Source: Halomonas zincidurans B6 (lineage in GTDB: Bacteria; Pseudomonadota; Gammaproteobacteria; Pseudomonadales; Halomonadaceae). From it: a stretch of 64,000 nt of DNA. This document shows, piece after piece, positions 7,951-16,218 of the stretch. A model generated the notes under the pieces. It saw nothing but the letters and a program-made list of their open reading frames with translations. It was not told the DNA's origin and searched no databases. The translations under genes were made by a program, and so were the position numbers. The DNA lies in the NCBI RefSeq assembly GCF_000731955.1, contig NZ_JNCK01000001.1:3224001-3288000 (forward strand). The letters are read 5' to 3'. How positions within the stretch are numbered: position 1 is the stretch's first letter; each line of letters begins with the position of its first letter.

Positions 7951-10900
7951 TTAACCTGCCTCTACGGCCCGCTCTGTAGCGCTCAGCCCGCCGCATCCCG
8001 GCCCCGATATCTGGCTTCTCCCGCCAGTTTGAGGTGTAACCTGGATCTGCGTGCTGATACGCTCCTTCAAGGCAGGCACGTGTGAAATAACGCCGATCAG
8101 CTTGCCGTCCTGCTGCAGACCCGAGAGAGTTTCCAAGGCAGTATCAAGGGCTTCATCGTCCAGCGTGCCAAAGCCTTCATCCAGGAACAGCGAGTCCACA
8201 CGGACATTCTTGCTGGCCATATGGGACAGACCCAGAGCCAGGGAGAGACTGACGATAAAGCTTTCACCACCGGAAAGATTCTTCGTGGGCCGAATCTCCC
8301 CAGCCTGGTAGTTGTCAACCACGTTGAGCTCCAGGGGCTGAGCATCATGACGGACCAGCAAGTAGCGGTCGGTCATTTTTTGCAGTTGTCTGTTGGCGTG
8401 GCCAATCATCATTTCGAAGGTCAACCCCTGGGCAAAGTTTCTATATTTTTTACCGTCTGCGGATCCGATCAATTCGTGCAGGTTTTCCCACCTGCGACAC
8501 TCTTTGCCCTGGGCCTCAATAGCCGCTTGTTTCTCTTTTATCCTCTCTTTGGCGGCCGTATTTTCGCTCAGCTTGTGCTTGAGACCGGCAATGATGTCCC
8601 GCAATTCCCTCAGAGACTCCTCGTACTCCTTGAATTGGGGTTCGAGCTCTTCCAGAGATTTGTCGGTCACTTTTCGGGCCATCTCTGTGGCCAAGCGCGT
8701 CTCCCGATCCTTTTGCCTGGCTTTCAGATCTGTTTGACGCTCATCCAGTTCATTGGCCTTAACCGCCAGCTCACCTCTCCGCTCAGAGGTCAATCTGGCT
8801 CCCAGAAACTGTTCTTCATCTGAAAAACCAACTGGCGTAAGTGCTTCGGAGAAATCAGTTTCCATCCTTCCCAGTTCCGGCTCTCGCTGGTCGATCCGCT
8901 TTCTCAGGGATTCGACATGGGCCTTTGCGGTATGCCACCTTTGCTGTAGTTGATTATGCTGATCTCTGGCCTGCCTCTCGGCAACTTCGGTGTCAAATAC
9001 CGCCTTATTCAAACCGCGCTCTTCTTCGTCGGGATTCCTGTCGTCGTAAAGTGCTTTGCGCTCATCATTTCCTGCGGCAAATTCCGTTTTCAGTGTTTCC
9101 AGGCGCTCCCGTTTTTCGGCAAGGGAAGTGCTTTGGGTTTCGATAACCGCATCCAGTCTCTTGATCTCACTGTCGAGGTCGGCAACCTGTTTCTCGATGT
9201 CTGCCTTCTTCTTGACTTGGGCCTGCCATTCCTTCAGCCGTGCTTTGAGGGTCTCGAGCAGCGATGAAATGTCCGTTTCAGGGATGTTCTCAATACCAAG
9301 CGGCAGGAGCCTGGAGGAAACGGCGTGCCTGCGTTCGGCAAAGTCTGCACGGAGCTTTTCCAAGCTGCCCTTTACCTCGGCAAGTGTTCTTTCGGCGGCC
9401 TTTTTGTCATTAGCCGCCGCTGACTCCAGCTTTTCAGCCTCCGTCAGGTTTTTACGGGCCAAGCTTTCAGCTACTTCGAGCTTCTTGATGGCGGCTTCCT
9501 GATCCTCGGCTTTGTTGATCAGTTTGGTCAGCGCTTCAATCTTCTGTTCGGTTTCATCAGAGGCAGGCACATTCCCTTCTGCGAAGGGATGCTCGGTGGC
9601 CCCACAAAGTGGGCAGGGCTTGCCGTCTTCCAGTTTCGCCCGGTGATCTTCAAGCTCCGCTATTTTCGTCAGGAAGGCCATTTCACGCAGCAGAGTTTCC
9701 TTCTCCGTGCGATATTCGCGCAGCAAGCGGCCCCCCAGTAGCTGGCTCAAAACATCTTTGCCTTGCTGAAGCTGCTTTGATGCGTCCTCCAGCTCCTGCT
9801 TCCGAATGCCGGATTGCTTCTGACAGTCGTCGAGTGACGTTGTCGCCTGTTTCAAAGCGTTCTCGGCCGTTTCTTGATCGCTCTCTTTTTGAAGGGCTTC
9901 GCTTTGCCTAAAGAGCAGGCCTCTCAACTGCTCTTCAACACCAGCCAGGCCGCCGATCAGCCATTCATCCCGGGCATGCTCCTTGAGATACCCTTCAACA
10001 AGCTCCAATGCCTGTTGGGCCTTAATACGCTTCTCCTGTTCCTTGAGCCGGGTTTGTGTATCTGCGTCAATCTTTGCCGAATCCTTCTTGCAGGCCTCAT
10101 CACCCGCCGTAACTGCCTTTTCCTGATCGGCAAGCTTCTGATCGAGGGAGCGAACCTTTTGCAATATCGGTGCGGCCGCTTTCAGCTCTTCTTTGGCCCG
10201 AGCGGTTTGTTGCTCAGCCGCGCTCATCGTCTCGGCTTGCTCCTTGGCGGAGGATTCCAATCCAGGGAGCGCCTCTTCCTCAGTTTTCAATGCCTCTCTG
10301 TCATCTGCCTGCTGTTTGCGGGTGACCATAAGCGTTGCATATACGCCATCAAGCGAGGAGGCACTCAAAGCCCGGTTGAGCCTTTCACGATCGGGCTTGA
10401 ACGCCCTAATATCAACATGCAGCTTGCTCTCCTCATCGGCAAGATTGACGATTTCCTTCTTTAATCCATCGATGATGGAGAGCCAGGCAATGGCCTTTCC
10501 GGCCTCGGCGGACTTGGCGGCGAGGTCTGTCTCCTCCTTCTGCCTTGTCTCGAGTGTCTGCGCAATCTCTTGTTCCTGCTCCGGCTCGAGAATCGCGATG
10601 CCTGCTGTTTCAGCCTGCAGTAGGCTCAGCTTTTCTCGCTCTTCTCGCTGTCGCTCATGGACGCGAACGGATATCTGGCTGTAGATCTCTGTGCCCGTGA
10701 TCTGCTCCAGGATCGGAGCCCGATCATCCGGTGCCGCCTGAAGGAACGCGGCGAAGCCGCCCTGGGCAAGCAACATGGAACGGGTAAAACGATCAAAGTC
10801 CATACCGGTAGCCGACTCGATCTGGTCGGCTACACCTCTCATCTTGGATTCGAAGATCTCGCCGGAATCAGCATTGGCAATTTCATGTTTCGGAGCCTGG

Positions 10901-11226
10901 AGCTCGCCATCCGGCTTCTTGCGTGCCCGATGTTGGCTCCAATGACAGCGGTAACGCCCACTCTGGGTTTCGAAGGTCACCTCGGCAAAACATTCGCCGG
11001 TCTGCCGGGACATGATTTCGTTTCCGCTCTTGGTAACCTTGTTCAGGCGAGGCGTCCGCCCATAGAGGGCAAGACAGATAGCATCGAGGATCGTAGTCTT
11101 ACCCGCGCCGGTCGGGCCGGTAATGGCGAAGATGCCGTCAGACGCGAAGGCTGGGTGCATCAGGTCGATTTCCCACTCGCCTACCAGGGAGTTCAGGTTT
11201 TTGAAGCGTACCTGCAGTATTCTCAT
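7951..11226 (-). CDS. sbcC: SbcC-like exonuclease subunit, SMC-type ATPase
   Basis: 1091 aa. The N-terminal Walker A TGPTGAGKTTILDAICLALY lies near residues 35-54. Two long coiled-coil arms flank a zinc hook CPLCGATEHPF near residue 540. The C-terminal ABC signature NLSGGESFIVSLSLALGLS and Walker B DSLFLDEGFGTLDDEALD near residues 990-1040 complete the split ATPase. It would form the SbcCD (Mre11-Rad50-like) nuclease that trims DNA ends and hairpins. It is island-borne and sits downstream of BREX, so it is likely a defence-associated or accessory copy. It follows sbcD after 11 bases. Confidence 0.9.
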   Translation of the reverse strand: MRILQVRFKNLNSLVGEWEIDLMHPAFASDGIFAITGPTGAGKTTILDAICLALYGRTPRLNKVTKSGNEIMSRQTGECFAEVTFETQSGRYRCHWSQHRARKKPDGELQAPKHEIANADSGEIFESKMRGVADQIESATGMDFDRFTRSMLLAQGGFAAFLQAAPDDRAPILEQITGTEIYSQISVRVHERQREEREKLSLLQAETAGIAILEPEQEQEIAQTLETRQKEETDLAAKSAEAGKAIAWLSIIDGLKKEIVNLADEESKLHVDIRAFKPDRERLNRALSASSLDGVYATLMVTRKQQADDREALKTEEEALPGLESSAKEQAETMSAAEQQTARAKEELKAAAPILQKVRSLDQKLADQEKAVTAGDEACKKDSAKIDADTQTRLKEQEKRIKAQQALELVEGYLKEHARDEWLIGGLAGVEEQLRGLLFRQSEALQKESDQETAENALKQATTSLDDCQKQSGIRKQELEDASKQLQQGKDVLSQLLGGRLLREYRTEKETLLREMAFLTKIAELEDHRAKLEDGKPCPLCGATEHPFAEGNVPASDETEQKIEALTKLINKAEDQEAAIKKLEVAESLARKNLTEAEKLESAAANDKKAAERTLAEVKGSLEKLRADFAERRHAVSSRLLPLGIENIPETDISSLLETLKARLKEWQAQVKKKADIEKQVADLDSEIKRLDAVIETQSTSLAEKRERLETLKTEFAAGNDERKALYDDRNPDEEERGLNKAVFDTEVAERQARDQHNQLQQRWHTAKAHVESLRKRIDQREPELGRMETDFSEALTPVGFSDEEQFLGARLTSERRGELAVKANELDERQTDLKARQKDRETRLATEMARKVTDKSLEELEPQFKEYEESLRELRDIIAGLKHKLSENTAAKERIKEKQAAIEAQGKECRRWENLHELIGSADGKKYRNFAQGLTFEMMIGHANRQLQKMTDRYLLVRHDAQPLELNVVDNYQAGEIRPTKNLSGGESFIVSLSLALGLSHMASKNVRVDSLFLDEGFGTLDDEALDTALETLSGLQQDGKLIGVISHVPALKERISTQIQVTPQTGGRSQISGPGCGGLSATERAVEAG

Positions 11227-11237
11227 CGACAGCCCCT

Positions 11238-12482
11238 CTATTCCGCTTTCACGTCGTCTTCATAGAGAGACGAAACAGTTTCCTGGTAGGCCCGTAGCAG
11301 TTCGGGCCGCTGGTCTTCAGGCACTTCATGAACGGCTAGGCAGCGCTCGAACACGTCGCTCACATCCAGGTCGTCGAGTGTCTCCTCTTCATGGATTTGT
11401 CCCAGCACGTGGTCGATGATGCGGTTGTTTTTGATCCGGAGGATCTCCACTCCAGTGCCAGAGACGGCGGTCTCCAGACGTTCGCGCAGGTCGCCAATGA
11501 CCTCCTCACCTTCGTAGATGACTTCGACCCAGCCTTGAAAGTCTGTTGCCGACAGCTCGATCATACGGCTTGAGATGCTCTCCCAGTCTCCCTTAACGCG
11601 CTCCAGCTTTTGAAACACTGGCACGTCGATCAGTTGCACGGATGGCGGCTTGCCCTGGCCCTCTTCATGATTAAAAACAACCAGGCAAACGCTCTTTTGC
11701 TGTTTTGCCTCCCCGAACCCCATGGGCAGAGGGGAGCCACTGTACCTGATGGTCTCTAGGCCATTCACCTTCTGAGGGACGTGGAGGTGTCCAAGCGCCA
11801 GATAGTCAAAGCTCGCTGGAAAAATCCCGGCCGTCACATGAGCCAGGGAGCCAACGTAGAGTTCGCGTACACCATCACCATCGACGGTTTGTCCGCCGGC
11901 AGTAAACAGGTGCCCCATGGCCACAATGGGAATATCCACTCCGAGTTCCTCACGTTTCTGCTCAGCGAAGGCGGCGACTTCGGCGTAATGAGACCGGATC
12001 CCCGCAAGTAGTTTCCCCTCCTTGTCCTCGACACTCTCACCCGCCTCCGCCACCCGGATATCCCTGTCCCGGAGGTAGGGCACGGCGCAAACAATCAGCT
12101 CCGGAGCGTTCAGCTCACTGCGGAGCACCAGCACTTCGTCTTCCAGGGACTCAGAGCTACTGCCGACCACGTGGACATTCAGCGCTTTGAGCAGCTCCCT
12201 GGGGGCATTGAGGAAGGAAGGCGAATCGTGGTTGCCCGCGATAACGACAACATGCCGGCAGGAAGAGGCAGCCACCCGGCACAGGAACCGATAATAGAGC
12301 TCCTGGGCACGATTGCTCGGAGCGCTGGTGTCAAAGACATCACCGGCCACCAGCAGAGCATCGATTTCATTCTGCTGAATCGTCTCCGCCAGCCAGGTCA
12401 GAAAGGAATCGAACTCCTCGTAACGTTTTCTGCCGTAAAGAGTTCGGCCGATATGCCAGTCGGATGTGTGGAGGATTTTCAT
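11238..12482 (-). CDS. sbcD: SbcD-like nuclease subunit, calcineurin-type phosphoesterase
   Basis: 414 aa. The Mre11/SbcD metal motifs appear in order: HTSDWHIGR (residues 4-12), LLVAGDVFDT near residue 45, VIAGNHDSPSF near residue 81, VAMGHLFTAGG near residue 187 and LALGHLHVPQ near residue 228. This manganese-dependent nuclease partners with SbcC, encoded next. The ATG at 12480-12482 is preceded by an AGGAGG-like box (AAAGGAGGCTAA). The locus order sbcD-sbcC is the usual one. Confidence 0.92.
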   Translation of the reverse strand: MKILHTSDWHIGRTLYGRKRYEEFDSFLTWLAETIQQNEIDALLVAGDVFDTSAPSNRAQELYYRFLCRVAASSCRHVVVIAGNHDSPSFLNAPRELLKALNVHVVGSSSESLEDEVLVLRSELNAPELIVCAVPYLRDRDIRVAEAGESVEDKEGKLLAGIRSHYAEVAAFAEQKREELGVDIPIVAMGHLFTAGGQTVDGDGVRELYVGSLAHVTAGIFPASFDYLALGHLHVPQKVNGLETIRYSGSPLPMGFGEAKQQKSVCLVVFNHEEGQGKPPSVQLIDVPVFQKLERVKGDWESISSRMIELSATDFQGWVEVIYEGEEVIGDLRERLETAVSGTGVEILRIKNNRIIDHVLGQIHEEETLDDLDVSDVFERCLAVHEVPEDQRPELLRAYQETVSSLYEDDVKAE

Positions 12483-12534
12483 TTAGCCTCCTTTTCTAGC
12501 CACGGAAAACACAAAATTGCATGGAAGAAAAAGG

Positions 12535-14064
12535 CTAAGCATTTTGCTTCCCAACGATAAAGGTTCGCATTTCACTTATGGATTGCCGCAACTCTTCGGC
12601 TGTAAATCTCTGGTTCCGAGTATTTTCAGGGTGATGAATCTGGTGTCGGATATACTCACTCAGGATTATCTGAATCTCTGAAACATTTCCTTTCCAATCT
12701 TTCTTGTAGGCGCGATTAGACTTTCCATTTTTATATTCAGACAACCATCCTTCGCTCTCAATATATCCATACAACTCATTGTGATAGCCGTCGTCTGCTT
12801 CATTGAAGGCAAGGAAGTTTACTTCGTTGAGTGATGGGTATGGCAGATTATGTCTTTCGACAGTGACCACTTCTTTGCTCTGCTCCCCTTTTATTAACTT
12901 CAAATGTTCAAAATCCAACATTTTTACAATCGAAGGACTATGAGTCGTTAAAATTATCTGGGTGTGTTGGATCTTAGATAGCTCAATAAAAGCATCAATG
13001 AGTTTTTTCTGGTGATCAGGGTGCTGTGATGTTTCCGGCTCCTCAATTGCGTAAATGATGTCAGGAACATTTTTCTCTTTTTTTCTTCTCTCGGCTTCAG
13101 CTCTGAAAAAGTTCAACAAAACAAGCCGTTTCACGCCGCTTCCACGCTTATTTATTGGAATATCTTCATCGCCCGAAATAGAGACATTTTTAAAAACATC
13201 AGCCCATTTCAGAGTCTCCGCAGAAGGGATGACCGGATTCAAGCTGTTAGCAATTTCCGGGTTCATCTCTTTTAGCTTTTCCAGCGTTCGATCAGCGACC
13301 TCTTTAAGCTTAAAATCAACTTCAATTGCAACTTTATTGAGCGAAGATTGAATGGATGTGTCCTTCAAGATTTCTTGAACAGCGAGTTTCATGGGGTCTT
13401 GAATTTCACTGTCGCCATCACTATTTTTTCGGTCGGACTGAAATAGGGAATATAGTGGCATGTAGTTTTTGAGCTGATCCCAAATGTTCTTTGCATCTTC
13501 TTTAGTTACATCGATTTCAATATCCTGAAGCTGAAGATCTTCAGAAAAATGTTGCCAAATGGCTTTACGCATGACGGAATTTTTCTTTTGATCATCACAG
13601 AGGATTGAGTCTTTCTTAATGATCGCTTGCAAATCCTTCTGCCTTTTAAGTAGCAAATCAGCACAAGCGGGATTTAAGGGATGATGAGCCTTTACAGATA
13701 CCTTTTCCTTCCCTGCACTCGGGTAAGTTTTGACGATCTCCAGTTTTCCTTGCCTATTCAGTAAATACTCATCTTGAAGCGTTGTTGCATTTGTACTGTC
13801 AATCACCAAACTGGTCGGCAAGTCCTCAAAAACAACAGCAATGCAGATAGCACTATTCTCCTCAGCAAGCCCTTGTTTGTTAATGTCCTCCTTATCCAGT
13901 TTTATTACTCCCTTGCTTTCATTGAAGAATACGTCAAGCGCCTCAAGAACAGTTGATTTGCCAACATCGTTTTTTCCAACAAATACTGTAAGTTCATCCA
14001 AATCAATGATTGTTTCGTCTTTATAGCCTCGAAAGTTTGCAATTTTAACCTGTGATATTTTCAT
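12535..14064 (-). CDS. OLD-like AAA ATPase without a recognisable TOPRIM domain
   Basis: 509 aa. The N-terminus MKISQVKIANFRGYKDETII leads into Walker A VGKNDVGKSTVLEAL near residue 30. The C-terminal ATPase half has IYAIEEPETSQHPDHQKKL (Walker B/D-loop) and ILTTHSPSIVKML (switch His) near residues 340-385. A standard OLD nuclease would continue into TOPRIM; here the tail instead holds YHNELYGYIES and IRHQIHHPENTRN. The coding sequence is clearly AT-richer than its neighbours, suggesting separate acquisition. It may be a defence ATPase; partner and activity are unknown. Confidence 0.75.
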   Translation of the reverse strand: MKISQVKIANFRGYKDETIIDLDELTVFVGKNDVGKSTVLEALDVFFNESKGVIKLDKEDINKQGLAEENSAICIAVVFEDLPTSLVIDSTNATTLQDEYLLNRQGKLEIVKTYPSAGKEKVSVKAHHPLNPACADLLLKRQKDLQAIIKKDSILCDDQKKNSVMRKAIWQHFSEDLQLQDIEIDVTKEDAKNIWDQLKNYMPLYSLFQSDRKNSDGDSEIQDPMKLAVQEILKDTSIQSSLNKVAIEVDFKLKEVADRTLEKLKEMNPEIANSLNPVIPSAETLKWADVFKNVSISGDEDIPINKRGSGVKRLVLLNFFRAEAERRKKEKNVPDIIYAIEEPETSQHPDHQKKLIDAFIELSKIQHTQIILTTHSPSIVKMLDFEHLKLIKGEQSKEVVTVERHNLPYPSLNEVNFLAFNEADDGYHNELYGYIESEGWLSEYKNGKSNRAYKKDWKGNVSEIQIILSEYIRHQIHHPENTRNQRFTAEELRQSISEMRTFIVGKQNA

Positions 14065-14136
14065 TTGAACGCCCTTCTTGTTCGTGCGTTTTCTGCTAAT
14101 CGTGGTCGTAACGGCTTTTGATTTTGCTTGCTCTTT

Positions 14137-16206
14137 TCAATAGCCATTGTCAGATTCTCCGGTTTTAATAAACGTCACCTCAAAGGCCTTGCTGGACCGA
14201 AACTGCTGCAACCTATTGGCAAACGCAAAGGCCTCATTCATCTCGTAGTGCTGGAAGATGTCCAACCCCCGATCCAGCGATATCTTCCAGCCGTGGTCCG
14301 TAACGATATGACGTGCGTGAATGGTGCCGCTTTCGTCAAACTCCCAGGTGAAGTCGATGCCCACGGTGCAAGCGGATTCTTGGATCTTTTCGAAACTCTC
14401 GTCTTGCAGATCACCCTTGAACTCGTCCCGGACGGTGACGAGGTGAACCGCCACTTCATCTTCCTCGGCCTTGTTCTTCACGATGGCCTCGAGAAACTCC
14501 ATGAAATTGCGGATCTGGTAGAAAAGCCGGATGTAGGGGTCTGTGACGGTGATCTTGCTGGCTCCTTTCAGGTATGCGCCAAACAAGCCGTCGAATGAGA
14601 TACCCTTTTGGTTCTCCTGGAAAGTCAGGTGTTTTTCCTCCAGCACAGGCTCAGGGGCGCGAGGCTCTCTGGGCTCGCCACCATTAACCTCTGCTGCTGG
14701 CTCAGGCTCTAATCCCCCGTCATCAGGGGTAGACACTGTCTGATGGTAGTAACCGGGGTACTCTTCTTCCTCAAGTGTCGTGACCAGTATTTCCTGGCCT
14801 TCCTGGTCCTGATAGGAAAATCGGACTTCGCCGTAAGTAGTATCAATCCGCTGTAACTGGTCCTTGACCCGCTTGCGCCCCTCGATGGCAAAACGCAGCA
14901 CTTCTTCAACCTCATCCCTGGTTGCTCCGCCCTGGGGGAACAGGATCTTCATCAAGCCGGAAAAGGTCTTATTGATACCGTCCCGGTCTCGGGTCGAGAT
15001 ATCCGAAGAAAGGGTAAAGTGCTCCCGGTATTGATCGGAATAATCGTAGTTCCGCATCGAGCGCAGGATTTCTGCAAGGTAGTCCACCACGAAGCCATAG
15101 CCGTCGGAGAACATCTCGCCCCGGATGATGTCGACCTCCCACCCGGGGATGTAGAAGTGGATACGGTCCAGAAAGGCAGAATCGTAGAACTTGTCCGGCA
15201 ACTCATCGAACAGGTCCGAATGCTTCAGCATGTAAGGAACGGTATGCCGGGTGTTCCCCACGAACACCATGGACGCCTCGGCGCCCAAGGTTTCCACGCC
15301 CCGGGAGAAGGACTTGTTGGCCATGTAGTTCTTCATGATGTCGACGAGTGCCTTGTCTACTCGCTTCTGCTTGCCGGCGAACTCGTCGAAGGCCACGCAA
15401 TCCCAGTAGCCCACCAGGCCGATCTTGCCGCTGGAGTTATTCACAAACAACTTGGGTACGGTGACTTCACCACCCGATACCAGGATCCCATGGGGCGAGA
15501 ATTCGGAGTAAACGTGGGATTTACCCGTCCCCTTGGGGCCAAGTTCAATAAGGTTGTAGTTCCGCTCGCAAAACGGAATCAAGCGGACCAGCTGGGTTAG
15601 CTTGCTGCGCCGTCCGAACATCTCCGGGTTAAAGCCGATGCTCTGTATCAGCAGGTCAATCCACTCATCGGTGCTGAACTGCTGCCGCGCGGCAACGTAG
15701 GCGTCGTAGTCGAAGTGGGATAGCTGAATCGGCTTGAGGGTGGACAGAATCCAGGGGCTGACGTTCTGGTCTTCAGAAAATACGTATTCGATGTCCGCAA
15801 TGCACCAGACGCCGCTTACCAGCAGTTTGGGGTGGGCCTTCACGGTCCCAGAATCCACCAATACCTTCTTGATTCCCAGGTTGGAAAACTGCGCCTCGTA
15901 GGCATCCGTCTTCTCATTCAGGGCCACGCTGATCTTATCGATGACCTTGTAGCGCCCCTTTTCCTTGATATTCGAGCGCACCAGCCCGGCCTCGTTGCGG
16001 TGGACATAGTGCTTGGCCAGAATCTCCTTGACCGTCTCGATACCGGTCTGAATCGTGGCCTCGTCGTTAGTGGCGCAGTACTGGCCGAGCAGATACTCCA
16101 GCACATATGAGGGGACGATGGCGTTGCCCTTGACCGTTTTCACCAGGTCTTTGCGCACCACCAACCCTTGGAAGTGCTCGTTGATCTTTTGGTCAAGCGT
16201 GCTCAT
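14137..16206 (-). CDS. brxL: BREX protein BrxL (Lon-like AAA+ protease family)
   Basis: 689 aa, with a Walker A GPKGTGKSHVYSEFSPHGI near residue 229, the family motif CVAFDEFAGKQ near residue 275 and FVGNTRHTVPYMLKHSDLF near residue 318. This matches BrxL of type I BREX, an AAA+ protein classed as Lon-like that acts on DNA in phage restriction. A Ser/Pro/Glu-rich linker near residues 495-530 precedes the C-terminal domain. It starts 12 bases after pglZ in the same operon. Confidence 0.92.
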   Translation of the reverse strand: MSTLDQKINEHFQGLVVRKDLVKTVKGNAIVPSYVLEYLLGQYCATNDEATIQTGIETVKEILAKHYVHRNEAGLVRSNIKEKGRYKVIDKISVALNEKTDAYEAQFSNLGIKKVLVDSGTVKAHPKLLVSGVWCIADIEYVFSEDQNVSPWILSTLKPIQLSHFDYDAYVAARQQFSTDEWIDLLIQSIGFNPEMFGRRSKLTQLVRLIPFCERNYNLIELGPKGTGKSHVYSEFSPHGILVSGGEVTVPKLFVNNSSGKIGLVGYWDCVAFDEFAGKQKRVDKALVDIMKNYMANKSFSRGVETLGAEASMVFVGNTRHTVPYMLKHSDLFDELPDKFYDSAFLDRIHFYIPGWEVDIIRGEMFSDGYGFVVDYLAEILRSMRNYDYSDQYREHFTLSSDISTRDRDGINKTFSGLMKILFPQGGATRDEVEEVLRFAIEGRKRVKDQLQRIDTTYGEVRFSYQDQEGQEILVTTLEEEEYPGYYHQTVSTPDDGGLEPEPAAEVNGGEPREPRAPEPVLEEKHLTFQENQKGISFDGLFGAYLKGASKITVTDPYIRLFYQIRNFMEFLEAIVKNKAEEDEVAVHLVTVRDEFKGDLQDESFEKIQESACTVGIDFTWEFDESGTIHARHIVTDHGWKISLDRGLDIFQHYEMNEAFAFANRLQQFRSSKAFEVTFIKTGESDNGY

Positions 16207-16218
16207 TGGCTATAACCC

